Shown here: positions 12,529 through 25,000 of the stretch, one piece after another
Layout of the letters: the number at the start of each line of letters is the position of its first letter
How positions within the stretch are numbered: the first letter of the stretch is position 1
Source: Taenia hydatigena
Lineage: Eukaryota > Platyhelminthes > Cestoda > Cyclophyllidea > Taeniidae
Length of the DNA stretch: 64,000 nt
NCBI GenBank assembly: GCA_036345935.2
Contig: JADWOT020000001.1
Location: 17,352,828-17,416,827, forward strand
Direction: 5' to 3'
The notes under the pieces: generated by a model
Database searches by the model: none
The model's input: the letters and a program-made list of their open reading frames with translations, nothing else
Told to the model about the DNA's origin: nothing
Position numbers and translations under genes: made by a program

Positions 12529-15500
12529 CACCTGCTACACCAAATGCGCCAGTTTTGAGGTAGTCTGAAGAAAGGGCGAAGGCGGAAACCGCCTAAGAGC
12601 TCAAACGTCCTCTCCATGCAGTCCAAATTCAAATAGGGATCTAACAGTTGCCATATCGTGTTAGTTAACGCAAATGTTTGCTTAGGCGTAAGGGTATCAC
12701 CTAGCGCGTTTAGGTGTCCATGCTCCCGACGTTAGAAATCCAGATAATCAAGCTATAAAATGACACAGTCATAATCGCTCAGCTGCATCCTCTGCCCTAC
12801 TTCTCCAAGTCCTTCCCACCACTCACACGTGTCCAGCAGAGTAACATCTGCTGGCCCCAGAAACCGGTCCCACTGGTCTGAAAAGTATGGAATATCTGAC
12901 GACACATCCAAGCAGAAGCGAATAAGGGGAACAGAATGTAACAATGACAAATCACATTTGTATCGTGTCATTTTGAATGGCGGCAGTCTTGTGCAACGAC
13001 ACGGCGTGGTGATCACACAGCTTATGGGACCTCGTACATAAGCAGGGAGCACTTTCCACGGGAGCCGACAAAAGAACCTTTCTTCTTGGTCGTAATGCGC
13101 TGTTGCATTAGCCAAGATACTGAGGTGGATTCGATATCCTTGGGCAAAAAGCATCAGACAGAGGTACTCATCCATCCACATGTAATTTCAAACTACATTT
13201 GTTATTAGTCTCATGAATCCATGAAGCCATGCTCGTCTGTGCACTAGCTGATCCCTCCTAAAAACAGTGCTTTTACTGATAAATTTCAGTGCCATTAGCA
13301 GAGAAAATAACTATCAAAAGGATATAGTAGAGCCTTGCAACGGATGCAGATTTAATAAGACCCACCTGAGACATTATTACGTAAAATCTGAAAACAACTG
13401 CTTAAATGAAGCCCCGTTTAGGTGACAAGGGATCACCAGCCAGGTATGATCACTTCTTTTATCCAGCCAATTAGCAGAGCGCATTGACCAGCTAAGATTC
13501 TCAAGTGCTGCTTCAAAGTGTTTGGAAGGACGTGCAGAGGTCCTAGCAGCACCACATCAGCAGATGATTTTAATGGTCTCATTATTTTGCATAACTTTGT
13601 CCTGTTTACATGACACCACAAATGATAAGCCTATCGGAACTCGGAATGCTGAGATTTAAGCACAATGGAATTGAAACAGAGCGGCATCCTGTGACATGCG
13701 ATTCAGAGAATCGGGGTGATGAAGGTGCTAGTAATGCAGTATAGAAGGCGTAGGGTGGCTGAAATCATGAACAGATTTTCATGCTTTTGGGATGCTGACT
13801 GAACCAATGCGGAGTGTAAAGTGTGAGCCGAAACGAATCTTTTCGTCACCAAACCAGTTTGAACTAATCTGACGGTAATTTGCACTAACATCCGACGTCG
13901 CGGGCGGTTCAACCAGCTTCACGCGTACTCAACAGAAACACTGTGACAGGGACACTGCCACCCGCCCTCGGTGAAATATACAAGCCATTAACGGGCAGTC
14001 TTCAAGGTGGGACTAAGAAGTATTAGTGGCACCTTAGCAATTAGGACAGCCTAAGCATGCCTTGCAAGGGAACAAGCGGGATGCCACCGACGACCATCAC
14101 TCAGTGCCTGACTGCATCGTGGTTATTGTGCAGTAATGGAGATAAGGAATGAACAGGAGTAAAGCAATGGCTAATCGACGCGTTTCTTCTGATTTGACGT
14201 CTTCCAGGATTCGCTCCACTACTGCTGTCATCATTTGCTCTGGCTCGACGACCGCAGAATAAGGGTGGATGAGATGTGCAACGAGGCTTGAACCGACGAA
14301 GAGCAAACTGATAAGTTACTTCATTATCAGTCACGAAGTTGAGCAAATGAAAGCAGTCCATGTCATCTGTTTGCAGCATTTTTGTTTTCATTTTGTTCCT
14401 CATTGGATTACGTGATTTCATAAAATCTTCTTTACAGAAGCTTTACAGCAGGTGAGTCGTTTTCCTCTTCCTCCTCGATCTTCAGAATATCAGACTGGTT
14501 TAATAAGGACAGGATGCGCCCCAGATCTAAATCCCAGTCATCTCGTTTCGAGCATTCAGCGCAAGATTTTCGTAGCCCGAAAAGAGTGCTGTTTTTACAG
14601 TTTTACTCGCCCTTTGTGCCCATGTCTTTGAACTGTAAGGTCTTGCATGGTTAGTAAGAGTCGGCTTAAGAAATTACGTTCTTGATTGCTATCTGCCGAA
14701 TAACCCACGCTATACTAACAAATCTCTTTCCTTTTGACGGAAAACCTGGAGCGACCATTTTAATGATTTGTGTATACATGAGTTTAGTTTCAGCCACTTT
14801 CATAAGCAGTCTATCATGTCGAGATTGCATTGGTGAAGAGATGGCAGAGGACCTACGGTATTATTGTCTACTCTTTCCACTGGGACCCCTTCATGTGTAG
14901 GCTGGATCGATGCGATCGCTGTGATTTCAGGCCTTCTAAAAGTGCCTTAAGTGTTGCAGTTTTGGCAGCACCCACTTGGTCCACCTACTCGTGTTTCTCT
15001 CTTAAAGAACTGCCTGCACCAATGTCTATGATGCCGTTAGGCACAGAGGAGACATGACGCCTTCATAATATCATCCAAATTCATCCTCCAGGGAAGGTTT
15101 TACCCATCGGTGGCATATCCATCTCAATCTCTAGGCCAGTTTATACCTTTGGCTGTGTGCTGTCAGTAAGAAGGCAGAAGGAAGCTCTTGTGCACCAGAA
15201 CCGTGCAGAGGTTGGTACTCCGCGTCCTCTCAGCGATATTTAATGCATTCGCAGTGCAACATCATCCCATTCTGTTGAGATTGGTCTACTAGATGGCAGA
15301 GCATCTGCATCAGTATGTGGAGCCCTATCCTAACAAATAATGGTCGACACCGTCGTGAAGCAGTCTAAGCTTCCTACCCATCCATTATGGCCTTTGATAA
15401 AAGAGGTTTGTCAAATAATAATCACGCGTTTGACAATCTGTCCCACAATTCTGCATAACAAGAATGTCCTTTCATTTAATAGAGGCAGATTTCACCATTT

Positions 15501-16226
15501 AGCGAGAAGACTGGCAGTGGTTGATTGAATTCACTCCGACTGTCATTGTACAACACATTGATGCTACGTTTGTGGACTTTCGTTTGGCCACCTTCACCGT
15601 TCTGCATTGGCGGAGTGAAAGTGAGTCCTGCCCCAATCCGCAAACACACACAAGAAGTATTCGCCGCAAATTGTAGTTAAATAGCGTCACCGGTGCAATT
15701 CATTACCGGCCTCCACTTTCGTTGGCATCTAGCGCGACGAAGCATTTGTAAAAGCGAAAGTTTGCACTGAGCCCAAAACAATGCTCTTTGGGAGCAATTA
15801 AATGAACTGCCTTGAGTGCTATTGATAGTTCCGTTCTGCCAGAAGTTGGAAACCTCTTGCGTGGCAAGCATATCAGTGCTCAGTGATCAGAGCACCTCTG
15901 CCACAATTACATTCCCTTCGCGAGGGGACAGATGACACCCTCTTTGTAACGACGTCCTCTTTGGTTGCTATCCGCAACCCTCCCGGGGAGCTTTTAAGAA
16001 CAGACACAGAGTTACACAACCCCCATCTGTTCCTCATTCCTTCTGCTGACACCTTTCATTTCTTATGGCTGACCCATGATCGAATTAAACGACTCTATGT
16101 GGTAAAGCCGTTCCATCTGGACAAATAAGACTGCACAATGACTCAAAAGATTTGGGAGCATGTTGATACAAATTGGGCCCCATTAGTCAGACTTTGCCGG
16201 TATCAAAGCAACAAACCATTTAATAC
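12529..16226. mobile_element. 3.7-kb segment present only in the right arm (insertion, or loss from the left arm)
   Basis: Left-arm sequence around 5621-5640 is continuous, whereas its right-arm equivalent is split at 12528 and 16227. The trinucleotide TAC is found on both sides of the segment (12526-12528 and 16224-16226), a possible very short target duplication. No terminal inverted repeat is visible between the segment ends. It contains a chitin-synthase-like fragment on the minus strand (12753-13181) and otherwise only unassigned short frames (14101-14421 minus, 14682-14900 plus, 15883-16128 plus). It could be an insertion into the right arm or sequence deleted from the left arm after duplication. 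Confidence 0.6.
12753..13181 (-). pseudogene. Chitin-synthase-like glycosyltransferase fragment
   Basis: A 142-codon frame. Its first 50 residues resemble the catalytic core of chitin synthases around the E-D-R-W-L-C-x-L-L-L-x-x-G-Y-R block: residues 4-17 read DEYLCLMLFAQGYR. A spaced alanine-x-x-H and an acidic pair follow, as in the family, leading toward where the Q-R-R-R-W acceptor motif should be. Here that position is only C-R-L-P-W, so the motif is degraded. The rest of the frame is unrecognised. A full chitin synthase is over 1000 residues, so this is a fragment. No adjoining exons were found. It lies in the arm-specific segment, which suggests a captured or relocated gene piece. The family call rests on motif memory only. 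Confidence 0.33.
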
Positions 16227-17229
16227 ACTGCCATGGCAAACAAAAGTTTTGACAACACCATTAATTTTTTGGTAAATGCGCAAAAATTGGAGATTTAATT
16301 ATACGTGGAGAATGTGATAACGCAATGAAGTGGCCGACTGTCGCACTCCTCATAATCATCCAAACCACCACTGCTTGTGCTACCACCTTTGACCTGATTC
16401 TGCACACATAAAGGGGAATAGAAATACCAAATATGGCAAAAACATTATTTGAAATTGCACAATAAACAGGACAACGTCGATAGCGCCTGCGAATCGCAAG
16501 CAGGGTTGTTCATTACTACTACACGGTGCTTGCGTCTGTGAGTTGTCCAAATCCTATTCATTCCTTTGGGTGGAGAGAGTTGTGGATACTCCGAGTGCCT
16601 GGGCGCCTCGATCTCCTCGATCCAAGTTATGCCGTTGCTTGACTCCTTATGGTGAATGCTTTCCCACAGCAGTCGCAAATGGTATTCGTATCCACCCTAC
16701 AGTAATAAAAAAGGTCAATAAGTCATCAAGGCTAGAAGTGGCAAAGGAGCGCAAATAGGCGGTTTCCTATTCACACTTCCCCACAAAGGCCGACCAGGAA
16801 CTAAGGTGGCTCGAAACTTACGACGCCATTTCGATATTCCCTACACCATGAGAAGAGTCTGCGTCACTTTGTACAGCCCATGCCTACAGAGGGCCCCGTA
16901 AAGCACCTTTTGTTTCGTTTTATCAACATCCAAACGAGTGCCTCACACAGTATTCAAACACGACTTCCAAAAAGATTGAATGGACTGATCTAAACAACAG
17001 CATACAGGCTTCATGTGGGTGTTGTGGCAAGTGGAAAGCGGATCAGGTAGCGTTTGCATTTAGAAAAATGTGAGTTTGCTAAATAGCTATTAACGCCAAA
17101 AGCATAAAAATTTGCGGTAGCGTGTAAATTAAAGAAAAACAAGATTAACTTCAGAAGACAGCGATATTCACCGTCTCCGATGTACATAAAAGATACAAAA
17201 TTCCAATGAAAGGAAGAAGAATTCTCGGT

Positions 17230-19260
17230 TTTTTGTAGAAAAATACAAGCAATTTCCATTCAAAGAGAGCAAAATTCACCATTGCATTCCGATAAAATCT
17301 ACAAAATTTCACTCAAAAAGAACAGAGGTCGCCATCTCATGTAAAAGAATAATAAGAAATTGAAATCAGAGAGCAAAATTCGATGTCCAAATGTCAATTC
17401 ATACTACAAAATTGCATTCAGAGAGAGCGAAATTCAACGTCTAAAGTCCATCAATACTACGAAATTGCATTCAGAGAGAGCAATTTTCCACGTCACACGT
17501 CCATCATTACTGCAAAATTGCATTCAGAGAGAGCAAAATTCCACGTCTCATGTCGATCAATACTACAAAATTGCATTCATAGAGAGCAAAATTCCACGTC
17601 TCGTGTCAAACAATACTACAAAATTTCATTCAGAGAGCGAAATTCCACGTCTCATGTCGATCAATACTACAAAGTTGCAGTCATAGAGAGCAATTTTCCA
17701 CGTCGCATGCCCATCATTACTGCAAAATTGCATTCAGAGAGAGCAAAATTCCACGTCTCATGTCGATCAATACTACAAAATTGCATTCAGAGACAGCAAT
17801 ATTCCCCGTCACATGTCGATCAATACTGCATAATTGCATTCAGAGAGCGAAATTCCACGTGTCATGTCGATCAATACTACAAAATTGCATTCATAGAGAG
17901 CAATTTTCCACGTCGCATGCCCATCATTACTGCAAAATTGCATTCAGAGAGAGCAAAATTCCACGTGTCATGTCGATCAATACTACAAAATTGCATTCAG
18001 AGAGAGCAAAATTCCACGTCTCGTGAAAATCAATACCACAAAATTTCATTCAGAGAGCGAAATTCCACGTCTCATGTCGATCAATACGACAAAATTGCAT
18101 TTAGAGTGCAAAATTCCACGTCTCATGTGGATCAATACTGCAAAATTGCATTCAGAGATAGCAAAATTCGACGTCTCATGTCGATCAATACTACAAAATT
18201 GCATTCAAAGAGACCAAAGTTCCACGTATCACGTCGATCAGTAATAGAAATTTGCATTCAAAGAGAGCAATATTCCACGTCACATGTCGATCAATACTGC
18301 ATAAATGCATTCAGAGAGAGCAAAATTCCACGTGTCATGTCAATCAATACTACAAAATTGCATTCATAGAGACCAAAATCCCACGTCTCATGTCGATCAA
18401 TACTGCAAAATTGCATTCAGAGATAGCAAAATTCGACGTCTCATGTCGATTAATACTACAAAATTGCATTCATAGAGACCAAAATCCCACGTCTCATGTC
18501 GATCAATACTGCAAAATTGCAATTAGAGAGAGCGAAATTCCACGTCTAATGTCGATCAATACTACAAAATTGCATTCAGAGAGAGCAAAATTCCACGTCC
18601 CGTGTCAATCAATACTACAAAATTTCATTCAGAGAGCAAAATTCCACGTCTCATGTCGAACAATACGACAAAATTGCATTCAGAGACAGCAATATTCCAC
18701 GTCACATGTCGATCAATACTGCATAATTGCATTCAGAGAGAGCAATTTTCCACGTCTCATGTCGATCAATACTACAAAATTGCATTCAGAGGGCAAAATT
18801 CCACGTCTAATGTCGATCAGTACTATAAAATTGCATTCAGTGTGTAAAATTTGACGTCTTATGTCGATTATTGCTGCAAAATTGCATTCAGAGAGCAAAA
18901 TGTGCCCTCTCATGTCAATGAATGCTACAAATTTGCATTCACAGAGAATGAAATCCGCCCTCCAATGTTGATGATTACCACAGAATTCCATTTGAATGGA
19001 GCAAAATTTTTTGTCCTATGTCAGTCGTTACTACAAGATTCCGTTTAAAGAGAGCAGATTTCGCCGTTTCATGGCGATCAGTACTACAACATCCCACCTA
19101 AATGGAGCGAAATTCGCCGCCTCGTGTGGATAATAGAAAAATATTCCGTTTGAAGGGAGCAAATTTCGCCGTTTTTGGTAATAAAAGCTACAAAGTTCTG
19201 TTCAAATGTTCAAAATTTGGCGTCTCATGCCGATCAATGCTATAAAATTCACCGTCTTCT
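17230..19260. repeat. 53-bp tandem array (minisatellite), right arm
   Basis: About 38 units of 53 bp (variants of about 48-52 bp) in inverted orientation relative to the left array. Diagnostic bases separate this subfamily from the left one: CATTCAGAGAGAGC against CATTCAAAGAGAGC, and TTCCACGTCTCATG against TTCGCCATCTCATG, reading both in the same direction. Units near 17260-17340 and 18900-19260 are degenerate and look more like the left-arm consensus. The longest open frame is 17383-18369 on the plus strand, which is the strand equivalent to the open strand in the left array. Confidence 0.93.
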
Positions 19261-19712
19261 GTCAATAATGTCGGAATGTGATAACCTTTCTCTAGGCGAA
19301 AAATTATGCCCGTGTCCCGATACCATCATAAATCTCCAACCGGCACAGACACTTTTTTACAGTATTGACGCGCTGTTGCTGGTGGCATTTGATTCATCCA
19401 CGAATAAATCAAACCCCCACATAAAAAACCTTAATTATTATCCTAAAACCATAAAGTACCCTCAAATAGCAAACCCATTAATTCTGTAGACGCCGTCCCG
19501 GTTCAAAATGTGCTTAAGGTAAATAGACGTAGTTCACATTAGCATTTGACCACATAAGTTACTCGAATTGAGTATTTCACTAAGAGCATTACACAAACCA
19601 TGAATGCAGCAAGCCTCAAAAGTCGATAGCCACGATTTAATGTGAGTAATATAGGTTCACTTATGCGCATGCATAAAAAAGTCAAAAGTTTCCAAAACCG
19701 ACACTAACATAC

Positions 19713-19806
19713 CTGGACTCATTTGAGCAAATTGCGGACTGCACACAGCCACGGCCACACCAAAGCCCACCATTTCATATATGCCGCTGAGCACTTTAAA
19801 AGGGTA
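19713..19806 (-). CDS. Exon-like open segment, right-arm copy
   Basis: Mirror copy of the 507-600 segment. It has the same 94-bp length, the CCCAG acceptor, the GTATGT donor and an uninterrupted frame. It starts with the same sixteen residues as the left copy; the residues after that differ (VAVAVCSPQFAQ against SVVAMPGSRCAL) and the sequences agree again at MSP. There is no indel between copies although the flanking intron-like sequence carries several. This may mean coding constraint in at least one copy, or chance over a short length. Function is unknown. Confidence 0.4.
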
Positions 19807-20314
19807 CTGGGTATGAAAAAAAGAAAATGAGTGCGACAAATATTGTTGCTGCTTGTTAGAATTGAAGTGCTTTAATTCTATAAATCTTAATTATTTTGCA
19901 ATACAAAGTGAAATTTTTTGACAAGCGCAATTTTGTTAGGCATTTGTACGCGAATTTAAATGTAATTTTGGTCCAAATGACTTTTTATTATACAGACCAG
20001 TTAATGGTAACTCCTCCGCTAGACTTTTTACTATTGTTTATTAATTGATGTGCAATTTTTCATCTGCTCACATCTTTTCTTTAATCACATTAATCGAAAG
20101 TGGCATAATTATGTAGTATTTATGTTTATTTAAGCATGCCTTTTGAACGAGAGGTAGAAACGCAACTTGAATATCTTGATGCAGATATAGGCCGCCATAC
20201 AGTCCTTTATTAATGCGCTACCGATCTACCGCTTTGCATCAAAAATGACGGTGTCTCAGAACATGCAACCTTCTCGTTTTAGGCATAAGCGCAGGGATGA
20301 GGGGAGAATGAAGA

Positions 20315-20989
20315 TATCCCTGCAAACGTTGTCTATATGAATAACGTGCAGAATATCTGGAACACTTTCAGCATGAATTGTAGAGGCGTCTCCTCTAAGG
20401 AATGGGGAACACGGCTAGTTTTCTTATGTTTGGACCAAACATCATACCACTACGATTTAACAGTAATAAGAATATTTAACATAAAAATTGGTGCGTGTGT
20501 TGTCTGTTCAGCTCTAAATCTCCCCCACGATCGCTTGGATGGTCATTGTACCTTCGTTGGGTGGGTTGGCCACCAAGCCACGCTAGTAGCTCCAATCCTT
20601 TCCACACGCCGAACCTTTTTACTTTGATCAGGTATCATGCCAACTTTTACCTTCAGGCGACTCTCAATGAGCTACAGCGGCATTCACAAAATGCATTTCA
20701 GCACGCGCGCCTAATGTACTTACGTTTAAATCCTGCATTTTGACACCCAGATAAAGTTAAGGCACAGTCATACCCATTCGATTATGCTCAACGTCGACGG
20801 TATGGCTCATTGGACTTCTCCATAAACTAAAAGTTGTATGGAAGACATGTTGGAGAATAAAAAAGGCATTATTAATGGAACTATGTTTGCATAAAATAAT
20901 CGACCCACAAATAGGCTGCAGTTAGTGGATCCATCCATAAATGCTGAAAACAGTAGTACTGCGAAGGGTCACCGTTTTTAAAGTGGGGA
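20315..20989. other. Right flank of the inverted duplication; no gene recognised
   Basis: Single-copy sequence outside the paired arm. Two overlapping plus-strand frames (20337-20627 and 20495-20743) have no motif and no splice support. Confidence 0.4.
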
Positions 20990-22010
20990 ATCATCCGTGG
21001 GAGAATGCTTTCCAATCATTCAAAGGAGGTGATGTGAGCAAAGCTCCACTCACTCTCCTCAAGGTGGTTGGACAACTCAACCACGTGAATGCCATCTTCA
21101 TGGGTTCGAGGAAGAGGACTCGTGAAATAGAAGTTTGCCATAGGCTCCTCGAGCTTGTCAGGCATCAAACCGACTTTTGTCAGCTCTTCTGAATCAAGTG
21201 GCACTGTCTCCACCTGAGAAACACCATCTCCGTCAAGTGCGTAATGGGGACTGCGGTCCACAAGCTGTGCTTCCTTGCAGTACGCAGCCTCGAGAAGCAA
21301 AAGATCACGTCGACCGTCCACGAGGTCACTTGAGGTGGCCTGTGATGTTAGCTGAGAGGAAAGGCAAGGTGATTGCGATGCGTCCGAAGCTACCTCGTTC
21401 CAATCGACAGTGGCATAAAGTGTAGATCTCTAACTTTTGCGATGTCTAAACGCTCCTTTTGATTGTGTATGAGGCAGGACTGGAACAAAGCCTGCAGTGA
21501 CTTTGAGAGCTTTTTATCTTCCTTATGCTATAGCGACCTGATCTCGTCCACCGCATTACATCGCTCCCTCAACTGGCATTCGGTTGCACTGGTTTAGACG
21601 AAATGTAGGCAATCGGAAGAGCCAGACTCCACGCATGTGCATTTGTTGTAATTGCCATCCTATTCGCTAAATCACGTGCCATGAAGTGGAGAGCTGTGCA
21701 AAAGTCGTGTGCTTCTGGCGGATTCTCATTCTCTGGCATGGCATATGACCGATCATAGTCAGCGATGAGAATCTGACCCGAGTCTGAGAGGAGTTCGTTC
21801 TCGGGTTTGAGGTCCTTGTGCACGATACTCATGGCGTGAAGACATTGCAGGCCACAAATAATTTCACAAGCGTAAAATCACGCATCACCTTCAGGCACGT
21901 CGTCAACGTGGCTGACGAGAGTAAAGGGATCGAGACCACTACCTTTGCACAGAACGAAGGTGGGTAATCCGTGACCTCGTGGACTACAGAGGAGTGTGAA
22001 AGTAGACTGG
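20990..22010 (-). pseudogene. AGC-type serine/threonine protein kinase remnant, intronless and broken
   Basis: Reading the minus strand from about 22010 downward, the order follows an AGC kinase. A G-L-D-P-F-T-L-V block (the usual G-G-D-L-F helix) comes first, then DVPEGDA, an in-frame TGA at 21878-21880 exactly where ARFY is expected, then FYACEIICGLQCLH. The catalytic loop IVHKDLKPEN follows near 21828-21797, then ADYD in place of DFG. A degenerate APE region reads DFCTALHFMARDLANR, followed by a W-S-L block. Further on come NQKERL and, after a frameshift near 21400, VDWNEV as at the end of the kinase fold. A long C-terminal tail frame (21016-21321) contains MANFYFTS, reminiscent of a hydrophobic motif. 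The glycine-rich N-lobe is not recognisable. With no introns this is likely a processed or truncated pseudogene. Confidence 0.75.
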
Positions 22011-25000
22011 TTGTGGAGCAGTACAAGCCGCACGAGGATGCACAAACGAGAGCTGAGAGATTGCAGGAAAATGCGTTCAATTGCTTATGACGTGGTTTTG
22101 TCACTTTATTGAGTAAGAAGTGCTTCGTAAGCCGTGGAATGAGTGCCTTGAGAAATAAACCTTGTCACGTCGAATCGTGGTGGTTGCATCGGTCCAGCGT
22201 AGGCACGACAGAATACTAAAGTGAAATAAATGGTGCAAGTAAACCAACCCGATCCATGTACCATCGCGGCACATACCTTTCAGTAAGCCAATCAGCTACG
22301 ATAATGTATCCTACTGGCGCCTTGCATGTAGTGCGAAGTCGTTTGTCTGCACCTCAATGGCCTTCAGTTCCATACCAATCCATTGGCTTTAAATAACGGA
22401 ATATTATCCTTTCCTCTAAAAAATAGGTAGAAAATGGGGTGATGTTGGTAAGGATAGTGAAGATTTTGCTGGCTGTAAAGGAAGAGGCAATTTACGTATA
22501 GCAGATTAAAATTTTAACCAAACCACATAGTTAAGCTCATATGCCCCTTGTACTCCTCCTCTCATTGTGCTACCGTTAAGTACAGGGTTCCGCGCCGCCT
22601 ATTTGCCGCTTTAATCCACTACCACCTTGTGAATCCGAGGCGTCTGACTTAGTAGCACACACGCTCCACTAATGCATGGGCCAAACTCACACCCACATTC
22701 TACGAGGGAAAGATGGACTCTTACACCATGAATTAATTGCATGCTAGTGTTCCTCTTTCATTCCACCCTAATTACATTACGCTTTCCTGACTACACGTCT
22801 GTTGGTATGGCCATCTTCTTTTACTCGACTTAAACGGATTGTATGCTTGTGCAAAACGCTGGACACAGTGCGTGATATGCTGATGTGAGTATGCAGACAG
22901 AGGTTTATTTGCCAGGACAATGTTGTAATGCCATCTGACACCTCGTCCTGTAAACCTGCAATCAGTCAGTAAGTAATGTTTAGCCAAGTCGGGAGTGACT
23001 GCGTGTTTTGTCAAGTCACGAGATATGATTGACAGCCTCTAATTAGGTTGCGTGATTGTTTAGTTTCACGTGACAGCCAAACAGCATGACATTGCACCGC
23101 CAATTAAGAAAGCGCGCTTGACTGGAGTTGCGGGCACAATCAAAACGCAGTTTGAATGATTCTTGGTGAATTAGTGAGTGCAAACACATTTCGATCTTAT
23201 AATTTGTTGACTTGGAATTCCAGCACTTGGACACTACTCAAGTGGTTTCACTGTGAACTCTCTAACAGCATCAGCTTGGCGTTATTGTGCGACGTTGTGT
23301 GGGCCATGTGATTAGCTAATGGCAAACTCCGATCACTTAGATTTGCAGACGTGACGTCGTATAACATCGCCATGAATTCCTAGTGTCTGACACATTACAA
23401 CACATTGGGATATGCTTCCTGTGCCCACTCCTGTGTTTAATTAGATGCATGCGTGCAGTTGCAGCCACAGCAATGGAGCCACATGGGCAAGGGATCATCA
23501 TTGGAAGTCTAACTGGCAAGAAACTAATAACACATGTTGGCTAGTGGTTTGTTCAAAATTAGCTCTTCATCGGCTTTTGGTTAAAATGACTTCCATTATG
23601 ATTATGGCCATATTCTCATCCACTAGGAGCTTCAAGCACTTGCATAAAAGTTGTTAATGCAAATGAATGCAAGCAACCTATACTTAATCTCTCTTTTGTG
23701 TTCCACCATATTTGAGAGTTAAGGTAACAAAACTTGACACAAGATTTGACTGGTCGATTCCCAGACAGTGTGATGATTTTGGTACTAATTCCAAGAGTTT
23801 GGGGTGTTACCAGAACTCCGAAAACGCATATGATGTCTGGGCTTCAACGGATTTATCGACTTAGCAAGAAGTGCATTTAGCATAACTAGTATTAACACAA
23901 AGTGAAAAGGCAGTGAGAGATCAGCGTATGGCATTACATTGCTATGTTTGTTATCGTTCTGACTGGTGATGAAAGTGGTAGAAACTGGTGATGTATAACG
24001 TTTTAATAAAATGTCAGGAGATGGATGGAAGTGGATTGAAGCAGACTAGCATGGTGTAGTAATGTTCACGTGTTCGTTTACGAAAATAGTGAGTGAGTGT
24101 GTGTCAGTCCTCTCGTTAGTTGCGCAATGGCAAAACGGCTATGTTGCACGTCAGTGACACTCTAAACTGGTGATGGAAGCAGATCCTCATTTTGCCTTGT
24201 CTCCCCTCATCTTCCCTACACCACGTTATGCCTCGATACGTTGAAATACGTTTCGCTGAGCTAAGGCAACTCTATGCTACACCACTCTGCAAATAGAACT
24301 GACATACTGCTTGATAGTTGACATCTCCTGCTTAGTCAAGTGTAGTGTCTATTGATTGGGTAAACGGCAATGCTCATTACCTCCTTCATACAATACCTCA
24401 ACAGCACTGCCTTCTCTCATATGCTCAAGACTCTCAAATGACAGATCTCTAATTCCACATTTTAGACAGTCGACCTCAACGAAATACCTCCGAATGGTCG
24501 TACCATCGGTACTGTCACTGGCCAGTATGTTTTATCGAAAGCTATTTCCTCTCAGACACGTAAACTGACAGCAGGCATGGTAAGATGATTGAATGACTAC
24601 GCCTCTTCGATTTGTCAACATCTCAACACCCATACGTCCCTCAACATACTTGAAGTGCCCACTGCTGTTCCCCTTCATTCGGATTTAAGTAAATACCCCG
24701 TAATGGGGCAGTGAAGCCTCCAATTGTCCAAGGAACGACGGACACAAGAGCAGCATCGGAAAAGAAAAGGCTAGAGACCAGCGATCTTGAACAGGCGGCG
24801 TGTTTTATCAAAGAATGAGTGGTGCTTCTCATTCGCTTCCGCTTCTTTCACATTTACTATGATGCTCGAAATTCAGCCGAGGTGAAGAATCCCATAGGCA
24901 ACTGAAGTCTATTCTCACAAAACCACCCGCAAGAGATTATGCCCAAAATCGGCACTAGGTGGCGCTGTGGGACACGATGCGACACGCGTCTTTGGCCGTA

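Larger units (their letters stand above)
12081..20314 (-). repeat. Right arm of the large inverted duplication, interrupted by an insertion
   Basis: Reverse complement of the left arm. The paired segments are 12081-12528 (matching 6076 to about 5632) and 16227-20314 (matching about 5630 to 1). Between them lies a 3.7-kb segment absent from the left arm. The right arm carries its own version of the 53-bp array, in opposite orientation, with fewer units than the left (about 2.0 kb against about 3.6 kb). The outer border is seen at 20310-20314, where pairing ends at the window edge of the left arm. Confidence 0.9.

Noticed and set aside
15883..16128. Retrotransposon integrase tail in the right-arm insertion
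   Set aside because: The ending VVKPFHLDK loosely resembles an integrase end, but no W-x-GPF or HHCC motif precedes it.
17383..18369. 328-codon open frame as a real protein gene
   Set aside because: Same reason: it is the right-arm satellite array read on the equivalent strand.
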